This document shows positions 10,111 through 19,695 of a stretch of DNA of 64,000 nucleotides, piece by piece; the first letter of the stretch is position 1, and each line of letters starts with the position of its first letter. The DNA is from Gremmenia infestans. Its lineage: Eukaryota > Ascomycota > Leotiomycetes > Helotiales > Hamatocanthoscyphaceae. The translations under genes and the position numbers were made by a program. The notes beneath the pieces are model-generated. The model saw only the letters and a list, made by a program, of their open reading frames with translations, was not told the DNA's origin and ran no database searches. Location: contig JAFEVB010000002.1 in assembly GCA_032629725.1 (NCBI GenBank), positions 1,426,001 through 1,490,000 on the forward strand, written 5' to 3'.

Positions 10111-11894
10111 GTTTGGACATTTATATTGCAAAAGGTAGGACCAGCGTCGACTATGACAAAGTTACAAGTTCAGTCGTCCAGGCAGTGACGCGAGAGAGTG
10201 TGTCTCAAGGCCAAAGGTTCCTCATAAGACGAGCCTCGAGGTCACGAAAAGAAAGCAGCAACTTAGATGGATGAGGACAAAGTATGTATTGAGACAAGAG
10301 TCACATCGGGTTTAGCTAGGCAACAGATCGTCAGACAGTCGCGAGCATCAACCGCGACATCCGCCGCGCAGATATATCACGTGACACCCGCCATACTATT
10401 GGTCAAACATAATATTAAAAGCTTTTATTAGTTTTATTATAAATGTTCATATGTTATCAAAGCTAATATTTATATAATAGTAAAACAATTATATTATATA
10501 AGTCTAAGAAGAGATAGTGCATTCTATAAAGCATCTATTAGTATTATAAAGTAATCGCTTTACTATAATTATAAATCTATAGATTATATATAGTCTTAGT
10601 AGTTGCATTGTGAAGGGGAATAAATGTTATATAGATAACGGTCTATGTGTAGGCCGTAGGTAGTAAGAGGATAAGGAGTAAAGAAGGACAGTGAATCCCG
10701 AGCGAGTCGCTGACCAACGCCAAAAACCATAACTTGAGGACAAAAAGAGAGGTGGATAATATCCCGTACAAACACGTCCCTAGCAAGTATATAGCTATTC
10801 CCCCCCCCTAAATAAATGTTAATAATCCTTCGCCCTACCGTATAAACAGGGGAATTTAACAAATGATATCACTAGGTTAAGGGCCTAGTGGGGCCTTACA
10901 AGGACTTTACAAGTACCCTGCGCCGTGAATAGTGGGCTACTTGCTGGGGCATCCAGCTATTTACTTCTATATGATTCTATGTTTTATGGAGCAAACCCAC
11001 AATTTAACATTTATTAACGGGGGAGGGGGGAGTATGAACCGCAGAATAATAATAGAGCGAAGGATTATTTATATTCATTAAGAGAAGGGGACAGTAAGCT
11101 TAATAGTGTTAACATCTAAACTTAGAAAGAGAGTATTATTAAAAAGTGTAAATTCTGCTAGGCAATTAGAAGCCTTACTATATAAATACTCGTAGCATAG
11201 TTAAATGCTTCTGTATCTTCTTTCCTGTTACCGAACAGGTCATAATAATAAGCACGCATAACATTCCACGTATTGAGCCCTGTCTTAGATAGCTGTTCGT
11301 TACAGATAATCACAACACACATAAGTTGAAGGCGCTTATCAAATCCAAAACAAATGAGCAAACGCAGGGAGTCTGAGATGTTCATAAGCAAATGTCCAAG
11401 GATGCCCTATGCTTCAATACGAAGATAATTAAAACACAACTCCCACTTATTGTCAATCCTGATACAATGACTGGCTATTGCTCAAGTGAATACCCTACCT
11501 GGTCGGAGGATCTCTGACAGACTCGACCCTCCAAAGATTCTGGCGCTTTCCATTTCACGATAAAACTGCTGCTTCCGGCTAAGCTTAATTGGATCATCGG
11601 CTCTTATGTTGGGCCTCTAGAAAGGAACCCAATGCACTCTATTTCTCGTCATGGCACTCGCACTACAGTATCTGAGAGAAGATGAAGAAGCGCGGATCCA
11701 TCGGCAGTTCCAAGGGGTTACTTGGCGCTGCAATAGTCAGTTTCTACTTCCTCTCAGGCTAAGTTGACGTCAAGAAATCTACAGTATAGTAGGGGGTTTG
11801 AGAAGGGTAGGGTGGCTCGTAATACTCCGTAAACGCACTAGAGCAAGGCCCCGAGGCCCCCTTGCCCTAGTCTTCTTAGCGTTACTGTTTAGCC
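10111..11894. other. AT-rich accessory sequence, decayed repeats
   Basis: From about 10390 the sequence becomes strongly AT-rich with no long open frames. A C9 tract at about 10801 is followed by a segment whose inverted relative occurs at about 10996-11085: both carry ttaacatttatt beside a G-rich run, and gcgaaggattatt. This suggests a rearranged inverted duplication. Short frames such as 11391-11158 (minus) have no recognisable domain. Interpretation: relics of transposons altered by RIP-like mutation. Confidence 0.45.
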
Positions 11895-11927
11895 TACCTC
11901 CGTAAGAGGAAGTACGGAGGTACCTCC
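11895..11927. repeat. 10-bp hairpin overlapping a GGAGGTACCTCC palindrome
   Basis: TACCTCCGTA at 11895-11904 and TACGGAGGTA at 11913-11922 form a perfect 10-bp stem with an 8-base loop. Its right arm overlaps the 12-base palindrome GGAGGTACCTCC at 11916-11927. The arm motif TACGGAGGTA recurs once near 12104, so it belongs to a repeated element rather than to a gene. No U-tract follows. Confidence 0.4.
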
Positions 11928-12749
11928 CAAGCATAATAAACCCCCTAACAGGAGGTGTTACAGGGCCATAACCGGGGCCAAGAACAGGAGTTTTATACTC
12001 ATTTCCAGGGCTTTATAAGACTTTAATGCGCCCTATTCTCTAGTCTCTCTATACCCTACTTTTCCACCACTTTTATGCCCTATTATGAATATTCCTTTAC
12101 CTACGGAGGTACAGGCCGTAAGTATTGTCACCAGTGGTCTCCTGTCCTTGAGGTATTAATTGGCTGTAGCCTCGCTAACTACTTCGTCCCCGGCGTAATG
12201 CACCCCCAACAGAGGGGGTTGTGCCAGGGGTGGTTTTCTATGGCAGTTCCTATTAGCGGAACCCCTGCCTTTACACCCCTGTTAGCGGATTTATTACGCC
12301 TAGGACGAAGTATAAAAACACCATCAAAATCACCTCTGCACGCAACCCCTGATGATAATATTTATAGGCTGTACCTCGGTAAACAAAGAGCCCCCGAGCT
12401 AACAAGGGATGCTAGTCTACAGATTTCTTCTCTGGCCTTCTTTGCAAATTGGAGCCGTTTAGATATCTGCCTTCAAACTAGCTATACAAAAGACCAGGTG
12501 CGATAAGCACTTGCCTATAGACTTACGCCCTAAAAGAAGAGAAGCAGAAGGAAGGTTCTACTGAATTTGCTAACCGAAAAGGAGGCTTATCAAGTAGGTT
12601 ACCTCTAGTAGAAAGAATAGGCAAACCCCCTGGCGTAATATCCCTACTATTCTAGGGTAGGACTATATAGTAGGGAAAAGGCTATCCAAACGGCTCTATA
12701 AAAGGAGGGCTTCACGCGCTACGTTTACAGTAGAGGAAGAAGTACCCCT
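11928..12749. other. Decayed repeat sequence
   Basis: Contains one 143-codon plus-strand frame (12075-12506) whose translation shows no recognised domain, and short self-similar segments (ggagg/cctcc repeats, ccccctgttagcgg-like units). No RNA gene recognised. Confidence 0.35.
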
Positions 12750-13102
12750 CACTTGAGCTATTTTGCCCCACAACACTCCGCAACACATTAACCTTGATAT
12801 GGCTGGGAGTAGATCCAATGCCACAACTTACTACTGTATACCAATTTCGTAAACTTTATGAAAAAGCTGGCGCTTTCTCCACTTCCTAATGCTTTTCAAC
12901 TGAAGAGGCAAAGCGCTTGCGGGTCTTCATATAAAAATTAGCGGCATTAGAGGCTCTAGACCTACTATCCGTACATATTTTACCAAAACAGCTTGAAAGG
13001 CCACGCCAAGAGAATGTAAAACGCATGGCTAGATTAGGTATAATGCTAAGCTAACGCAAGTCAGAGGGTGTAGAGAAGTTATGGGGCAAAACAGCTCAAC
13101 TG
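12750..13102. mobile_element. 353-bp element with imperfect 25-bp terminal inverted repeats
   Basis: The 25 bases at 12750-12774 (CACTTGAGCTATTTTGCCCC...) match the reverse complement of 13078-13102 (...GGGGCAAAACAGCTCAACTG) at 22 of 25 positions. The interior reads in one plus frame as a nearly open but stop-interrupted peptide (FRKLYEKAGAF ... KQLERPRQENVKRMARLGIM), which continues beyond the right arm. No clear target-site duplication. Likely a non-autonomous DNA transposon or a relic of one. Confidence 0.45.
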
Positions 13103-13405
13103 CAGATCATGCTGCGGATAAACTTGCATAGGCATTAGAGCATGTCGACTAGACAAATAAGCAGTAGGACTTAGTGTCTTTTTCAGACAGAAACCAAGGC
13201 AAATCCAGGATTATACACACGCTTCCTTGAAATCATAAAGCAACCCATTGTTAGAGTTTCTTCAGGCCTCGTCGGAGCCCTTGAACTTATCGAATTGGAG
13301 CTGCAAAGTTTAAGTAGCGTAGAGTATAAAACTATGGAGTAGATACGAAGTACAAGGGACATTCAGACCGAAAGAAAAAGGAAGGAGGGGTTTTGGTAGA
13401 TTTCC
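13103..13405. other. P450 upstream region with degraded coding-like sequence
   Basis: Reads in part as a stop-interrupted frame (TRFLEIIKQPIVRVSSGLVG) of unknown origin. Probably also contains upstream promoter sequence of the P450 gene. Confidence 0.3.
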
Positions 13406-13415
13406 ATATATAAAA
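13406..13415 (+). promoter_or_regulatory. TATA box of the P450 gene
   Basis: ATATATAAAA followed by a short G run, about 115 bases before the ATG at 13531. The start context CAAAATG is good for fungi. Confidence 0.5.
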
Positions 13416-13530
13416 GGGGGCCATTCAGAGGGAAGAACCAACACTCCTGCGTTAAATCGACAGGTTAAAGCAACACATTCTCGAGCCCGTTGAACGTCGG
13501 CTCTACCTACTGCGACTTAAGCACTTCAAA

Positions 13531-15159
13531 ATGTTGGAGACTATCCTCTTAACAACCTCGTTGGCGAGCCCAGCACTAGCGATGCTGGCCGTATTTGCTC
13601 TGTTCCAAGCTTTCCAGATGTTATACTGGTCCAACCTCCACGTCCTCTCAAAGATCCCCGGCCCGCGGTTTCCAGCCGCAAGTTCCCTCTGGATCCGCTG
13701 GCAGAGATGGCACGGCCGGCTTTCCTTCAAAGCCGACGGTCTTCTGACGACACATGGACCTATAGTGCGGATCGCACCAAATGTGGTGCTCCTCAACGAT
13801 GTGCAATCCGTGCAGAGCCTCTTCGTGCGACAGGACCTCGACACGGCGCCCAAAGCTATCCGGGCGCTGCGCATTGGTGGCCACGACTGGACTGTGACAT
13901 ATCCACAGGTATGTATATTATTAACTCTAAGCCCCAACCAGGCTTATATTATACTTATTTCAGGCTTACAGAACCCGGTTGCTCGCTCGCGCCGCCGCCC
14001 CGTCATGATGGCGACGACGACCAAGGCACTTCGGTACTGGCAGCCTATATTCGAGAAGAACATCACGCAAATGGTCGTCAATCTGGGGGAAAACCAGGGT
14101 AGCAGTCCGGAAGACATTGTGTATCACTTACGTATCGCGACGCTTCTGAATTCGCAGGTTGTCATGGCCGGTTCTCAGACAAATCTGGCGCCTGGTGACT
14201 TCCCCCATATTGTCGGCGAGTATGACTTCCTTGTTGTATGGCGCCTCTGCCTTCCCGGATGGGTTTTCGAATGGCTGAAGCTGAGCCCCTTTCGCCATGC
14301 CGCCTTTCGAGTTAAGTCCAGCGACTTCTTGTTCGATCTCGAAAAAGAAATTGTCGAGGAAGCCGAAAAGGGGGCGGGAAGTGACGACGTATCGGCGGTA
14401 TACGAAATGCTCATGGAGAACATGAAGCACGGGCAATTCGGAAAGAGTAATACTGAAATCAGCGCCGAGATGGCCGGCCAGATCCTCGCCGCCACCGAGA
14501 CCACGTCGTCGGCACTCTCCTTCATCTTTTATTATCTCGCGCGAGACCCGAGCCTGGTGGAGGCCATGCATGAAGAGCTCCAGTCAGTCGAGGGGTTCAA
14601 CAACCTCGAGAACCTCAAGCTGCTCAATGCCTGCATCACCGAGGGCCTCCGTTTCCGCCCGCCCGTTGCCCTCACGGGTAGCCGTGTCGTGCCTCGGGGC
14701 GGCCTCGACATCCTGGGCTACTACCTCCCTGCAGGCACCGTCGTGACCACGCAATCGCTCTCGCTCAGTAGGCAGCGGCCGGACTTATTCCCCAACTACG
14801 ATGAGTTTGACCGGACGCGCTGGCTCGACGACGACTCCAGCCTGCATACTGAGCGGCGTCGCTGCCTTGCGCCCTTCGGCCTGGGTGCCCGTCGCTGCCC
14901 CGGCGGCAACATGGCCACCGTCCAGATGCGTATGATCCTGGCGGCCGTCGTCCGTGCCTTCCGCCTGTCGGTGGCCCCAGAGACTACCCCGCTGTCCATG
15001 ACACCGTTCGAGGCCAACGGCTTCCGTTCCCGCCAGGACGCGTGCCGCCTGGTCTTCACCCCGCGAGAACTGCGGCCACAGCCTGGGCCGAGGGGATGTG
15101 AGTGCGGTACTGAGTGTGATTGTGTCGAGTGTCACTGTGTTCATTATGAGGAGCATTAA
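13531..15159 (+). CDS. Cytochrome P450 monooxygenase
   Basis: ER-anchored haem-thiolate oxygenase, predicted 521 residues. The N-terminal hydrophobic anchor (ALAMLAVFALFQAF) is followed by the hinge SKIPGPRFPA. I-helix AATETTSS, K-helix EGLR (ExxR) and the haem loop FGLGARRCPGG are intact. The 63-nt intron 13909-13971 is in frame and free of stops; removing it restores TYPQ-NPVARSRRRPVMMATT, which resembles other fungal P450s, so it is taken as a real intron. After the expected end (CRLVFTPREL) the frame adds a cysteine-rich tail with six Cys in CxC and CxxC spacing. A consensus donor GTGAGT at 15098 could remove this tail by splicing. The substrate is unknown. Coding sequence is GC-rich while both flanks are AT-rich; no partner biosynthetic gene is visible. 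Confidence 0.92.
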   Translation: MLETILLTTSLASPALAMLAVFALFQAFQMLYWSNLHVLSKIPGPRFPAASSLWIRWQRWHGRLSFKADGLLTTHGPIVRIAPNVVLLNDVQSVQSLFVRQDLDTAPKAIRALRIGGHDWTVTYPQVCILLTLSPNQAYIILISGLQNPVARSRRRPVMMATTTKALRYWQPIFEKNITQMVVNLGENQGSSPEDIVYHLRIATLLNSQVVMAGSQTNLAPGDFPHIVGEYDFLVVWRLCLPGWVFEWLKLSPFRHAAFRVKSSDFLFDLEKEIVEEAEKGAGSDDVSAVYEMLMENMKHGQFGKSNTEISAEMAGQILAATETTSSALSFIFYYLARDPSLVEAMHEELQSVEGFNNLENLKLLNACITEGLRFRPPVALTGSRVVPRGGLDILGYYLPAGTVVTTQSLSLSRQRPDLFPNYDEFDRTRWLDDDSSLHTERRRCLAPFGLGARRCPGGNMATVQMRMILAAVVRAFRLSVAPETTPLSMTPFEANGFRSRQDACRLVFTPRELRPQPGPRGCECGTECDCVECHCVHYEEH

Positions 15160-15587
15160 GCAAACTGGAAAATCTCAAAAAAATCTCTTTATATATATTT
15201 GTTTTATGCCTGAAACCTTTAGGTTGAATTGTTTTAGGATCGGGACAGAGGAAAAGAGATCGGATAGAAATATTTGGCAGGTTAAAAAAGATGTGACCTC
15301 TGCGCTCTGATTGGTTACCATCTGTCATGTGATTTCCCGCTGCTCTTCCTACAGTACTATAACCTACCTTCTCACTCCTAATACCTGTGATAACGATAGA
15401 TTTCGTACTAGTAATATATAAGTGATATCTAGAGCTTTACTAGCGCTTTTTTATGCCGCTAGACTTAGCTTTATAGCTCTAGTATTCGCTGCGATGCAAG
15501 CAGTTAAAGTGTTGATAGAGTGTTTATCGATTTTTTGGTAGGTGTAGGGTAGCTTATGCGCTCGGCTATCTTAGTCATCCGCCCTGC
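15160..15587. other. AT-rich spacer downstream of P450
   Basis: Presumed P450 3' UTR up to about 15230, then AT-rich DNA with no supported feature. Confidence 0.4.
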
Positions 15588-15705
15588 CTCTACGTCCGAG
15601 AAAAAGTAGGCGGAATAAAGTCACGTGTGTGCACCAAAATTCGCCAAAAATTTGCCTGTGCACGCCAATTCATTCCGCCTACTTTTTCTCGGACGTAGAG
15701 CCTGC
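15583..15705. mobile_element. 113-bp MITE with perfect 29-bp terminal inverted repeats
   Basis: Arms at 15588-15616 (begins CTCTACGTCCGAG) and 15672-15700 are perfect reverse complements over 29 bases. The element is flanked on both sides by CCTGC (15583-15587 and 15701-15705), consistent with a 5-bp target-site duplication. The 55-bp interior has no coding capacity and itself carries two GTGCAC motifs. Perfect arms in an otherwise decayed island indicate a recent insertion. It lies next to the 3' end of the ERG6-like pseudogene remnant. Confidence 0.8.
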
Positions 15706-15734
15706 TACTCTTACTCTTAAAGCGGTCACATAAC

Positions 15735-16100
15735 AACTAGACCATCTCCTGAGCTGATTCTCTTACACCGCATCCGGTATCTAGGACCTTTATATCATCC
15801 TTAATGCCGATGCTAGCTCCTAGATAGTATTTGTAACGAGCTATAGCCTGGGCAAAGCTCTCGCTATTAGGCAAAGCGATAAAAGTGCAACGACTTGCCT
15901 TAACCATACTTATAGATGTCTATAGTTAGGTTATAATATTGTCTGGTCAAACTGGAGAAGTCATCTCTTAGGGCTCGCCTGGTGTCGTCTGTCTCGTTCT
16001 CGGCATTTTTATTATCCTAGTGTTTGAAGTACTCGCCTATGGCAAGGCTATGGAAAGCCTTATCCTTGCTTATGATCGCGCGCAGGCCGCCTTAAGTCCC
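15735..16100 (-). pseudogene. Sterol 24-C-methyltransferase (ERG6-like) pseudogene, RIP-like decay
   Basis: Minus-strand translation matches the ERG6 family N-terminal half in order: GGLRAIISKDKAFHSLA, GEYFKH-stop-DNKNAENE, LTRQYYNLTIDIYKYG-stop-GKSLHFYRFA, then after a frameshift ESFAQAIARYKYYLGA and the SAM-binding motif IKVLDTGCGV, then QEMV-stop. In ERG6 the first two stops coincide with conserved tryptophans (KHWD, YGWG), so TGG became TAG/TAA, a G-to-A change as expected from RIP. The motif I region has also diverged (conserved GCGVGGPAREI here GCGVRESAQEM). The C-terminal half is not recognisable downstream. Not functional; presumably a duplicate of the genuine gene elsewhere. Confidence 0.8.
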
Positions 16101-17654
16101 GGTGGTGTCAAGATCTCGTCTGTCCTAGATTGTTTAAGTTTAGCAGTTACCACTTACTAAGATATCCTTGAAAGCCTAATATAAAATTGGCTATGTTATA
16201 TTGATATAATATGCAATATGGTATTTTGTTGCCTTATTATTCTCTACACTGCGAATTATCTAATCTAACATTTATTAAAGCCTATCTAATCCGTCAGGTT
16301 TTGCATGTTAATTATAAACTATATATATTATATCATATCAAGAACGCTGCTGGCGCTATATCCACCTTTTTATATTCTTGCTTCTTTTCGCATTGTCTAA
16401 GAAATACTTTTTTTCCTTTGTAATAGCATATAGGTCCTAGTTAAAGTCCAACCAGGAGTTAGTCTCTCAAACCTGTTACTATCTGCAAGTATACTCATAT
16501 GACCCAAACTATAAGCGTAAAGGTTATATGCGTTAATACCTAAGTTCCGGGCATAGACGCATACCTAGGTAGGTATCGCCTGGACGGGGAAGGTAAGGAG
16601 TCGCGTCGCACCGAATGGTCTTTCGCTAAATTCGGCTCGCTAAAGCCCCCTTCCCTTACCTGCGGGCCCCCTTTTCCGACAAACTGCACCATAATATCGC
16701 CTCCTACTTCGCAGTTCAAGTGGGAGAACGAGCATTAGAGGCTTTAGATAGTTAAATCTAGTTAATAGAGGATTCAAGTTTATAAAACAGATATTCAGCA
16801 GTGGACTTGGACTTGGACTTCGGCTCGCGTATACTAGAGGGGCGTATGAGTAAATGTGGTGTAATGAAATAAAGTCTAAGAGAAATATAGGTAAGCATGT
16901 ATGTATTTAGGTATGGATATATGCATAAATATAATTATTAAGTAAAATGTAAATTGGATATTCGGGCACTTAGTATAGTGAGGTGGGGATATTATCAAAG
17001 AAACGAACGAGTGATTGATCGTTTTGCCGTTTGTTCCTTAGAGGTTTCTCGACTGTGTAGGGATCTGCTTTTATTCCCTGGTTTTTCCCTGTTTTTGTTC
17101 TTTTGTTGTCTTGGCTTGGCAGGGCTGGAAAGATGGGGAAAGCTGGGGAAAGATAGGGAAGGAAAGAGATGCGGCGACGCGGATGAAAAGTGGGGTATGT
17201 GGAAGGTGAGTTGGAAAGGAATGACATAGAGGCTCGGGGGAACGTGAAAAGATATATAATTAGTGAAATTTTGTTGGAGAAGATGATAATAACGCCGGAC
17301 ACGTGCAGACAATTACGCTTGTGTGTATAGGAGGGTGGGTCTAAGGATAGACAATCTTGATATTGAGATCGATATAATGAGGGAGCTGACTTCAAGCAGA
17401 TGTTCTAGTAAACGCCATCGTCGGGACGAAGAACCAAGTATTCTTTCTATAATATCTCCTTCGTTCTAGGCAGAGCCGTACTGAACGGCCGATTACGTAA
17501 AGAGTAAGTACTTAGGTATGTAAGTAGTCCGCCGTATGATATCGTAAATGCATCAAATTTCCCCACCAATTTTCCGCCCTCGATGACTTCCAATTCCACC
17601 CCACTAACGCCATGTAAAAATGCATATTCAGGCTTTTGGGTATCCAACGGCTGC
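16101..17654. other. AT-rich island edge and spacer, no gene
   Basis: 16101-16950 continues the AT-rich decayed island (short GC stretch at 16570-16690). From about 17080 to 17220 there is a purine-rich low-complexity run (repeated gggaaag/ggaaag units). The island ends here and the housekeeping block begins. No RNA gene or supported ORF. Confidence 0.4.
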
Positions 17655-19423
17655 TCAAAGAGTAAAATCAAATTCCTTGAATGCGGATTTGAAAGCTTCA
17701 GTATCCCTTTTCTCCTCGTCCACCGTCTGCGCACAATCCCGCCACTGCAGTCTCTTCTCCAATCCCAGCAACTTCGCCAGCACACTTCTACCGAATTGCA
17801 GTGAGAATTTATTACTATAATCGAATGGCATGGTAATGCACTTCGTGCTACCTTCCGCCTCATCCTCCGTTGGTGGTGTCCAGATCCAGACCCGGAAGAA
17901 GTCTCCCTCGTTCTGACCTATGCCTGGATCACGAACCTCGAAAGGCGGGTAGGATAGATTCTCGGCTTCGACGCGGAATGCCGCTTCAACCAACCCTTTG
18001 CGAATCGTCTCTGCAGGCATTGGTACGAATTGCCAGTGCGTGTGAACTCCATTGCCTTTACTGATCTCGTAAGTAACCGCGCCTAGCTGGTTGTTACTTC
18101 GGTCGGCGATCATTGATTGTAATTTCTCCATGAACTTGTTCATCTCGGCGAATGTCTTCTCCTTGGACTTTTCTTCTTCGGTTTCAGGGATGGCGGCAAT
18201 AGTTGCAGAGTGTGTAAGCGGAATGATCAGCGCATGAGCAGGGAAGTCTATACCGGAGGTAGCATAAGTATCCGATAAGGTTAGAGGGCCTTTAGCAAGC
18301 GTGAGGTAGGCATCATCACCAATGGAGGAAATGAGATGAGTGTCAAGGTTTGGGTTGGACAGACAGAAGAAACATTGGTCTGGTCCTGGTGGGAGTTGTC
18401 TCTGGCCTCTATGCCTCTTATTCTGATAGCCATTGCGGTCATGGTTGGCGTATCTGGAGTATGGGTTCGATTCGAGAGCTGGCCGCTTGTTGCGATTTGG
18501 TCTCGTGATGAACGGTGAAGCTGTAGCACCGGGTGGTAATGGAGCAGTTGGATCGACGAAAGTTGGAAGAGAGAATGCGTATAGAGCCTTCTGTTTGGAT
18601 GGGTTTCCGTGTGCGGCAAGGGAGATAAACCGAGTCAGTGGCCGGACATCAGGTGCGTCTTGAGTTGGTGTATGGAAGAAAGGTTCTCTTTCAAAGAAGA
18701 GTTCTGGAGAAACCGAGAAATGGTAACGAGGCTTGAGAAAAGCACAAAGATCCGCAATGTGGTCCTGACCTGTGATATCCGTGACCCCATCAGGAAGCGG
18801 AATTTTAGAACCAGTTCTAATCAGAGAAGGCCATGTGGTTGTAAGAAGGATGTCGGCCGTATTTGCACCATGCAAAGCTTTTGCATCGCTAATCGTATGA
18901 AATGGTAGATATTGCTCTTTGGAAGTTCCCCCAACTATACTTTCATCGAGTTGTCCTCCAAGTGTGACTATTTTGATGCCCTCTGAGGTCTTCGTCGTAC
19001 TTCGTTTTCCTAGGTAGTGGAGGTTGGGACAGATCTACCAAATGAATTAGCATCAACATGAAAGTGACAATGCCCGTATTCAATTGAACCACACCTCTTC
19101 GTCTTTCTCAATTTTCTCAATGATGGGCTGGGGAAGAGGCGTTGTGCCAACGGTAAAGTACGTAGGAAGAGGTATGGTTATTTTGTTTGTAAGAAGCTCG
19201 GTGACAGCATCGTTGTCTTCTGAGAACAAGTTGCCGGTGACAATGGCAAAGGCGAAGCTATTCTTTGCGTGAAGAGTCGATATTTTGGTAAATACTGGCT
19301 GTAATTGACCGTTGATGTCCCCGAGGACAATTCTGTTTTTAGTTTGTCAGTTGATTGTCCTAGGTAATGGGTGGGTAATATGTTTAGCAGATTTGAGCGT
19401 GGTACTTACATCTTGGATGCCAT
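17655..19423 (-). CDS. DRN1: CWF19-like protein (lariat-debranching-associated), Drn1/CWF19L1
   Basis: Spliceosome-associated protein that in yeast assists the debranching enzyme Dbr1 in intron-lariat turnover. Exons 19423-19410, 19332-19095 and 19034-17655 join to 543 residues. The N-terminal third is metallophosphoesterase-like (IVLGDINGQLQPVFTKI ... FAIVTGNLF). The CwfJ_C_1 domain follows with the zinc/histidine signature CFFCLSNPNLDTHLI and the HIT-like IPLTH segment and HTHWQFVP. CwfJ_C_2 is at the C-terminus (FRVWIWTPP). Start MASKIIVLGDING is conserved and spliced after only 14 coding bases. Divergent from UTP20 with a 272-base shared promoter. Confidence 0.93.
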
Positions 19424-19695
19424 CTTCACGCAATTGAGAAGCTAGAAGGATAGACGTCGTGGTCAAAGTTGCGACAATTGTACCTTTGACCTAGTTTCGA
19501 GTGAAGTCGCGTCGCGATATTTTTGAGCAGCTCCTTATCTTATCAGTTCATCCCGCGCTAATCCACTTCAAGAATTCTGCCGTACTCCACCGACTGACTG
19601 TCCCGCAAAAATATTTTGAACCGCAAAACCTCGAATACTTTTACATGTAAACCTTACAAACAATTAATTCGTGGGATGCTCTCGACATATCCAAC

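Noticed and set aside
10801..11040. Classical LTR retrotransposon or CRISPR-like repeat at the C/G tracts
   Set aside because: Only one rearranged inverted pair, no long terminal repeats, no regular spacers.
12075..12506. 143-codon frame as a real gene
   Set aside because: No domain, sits in decayed repeat DNA, codon use unlike neighbours.
17447..17863. 138-codon minus-strand frame overlapping the DRN1 3' end
   Set aside because: Out-of-frame shadow of the CwfJ domain; no domain of its own.
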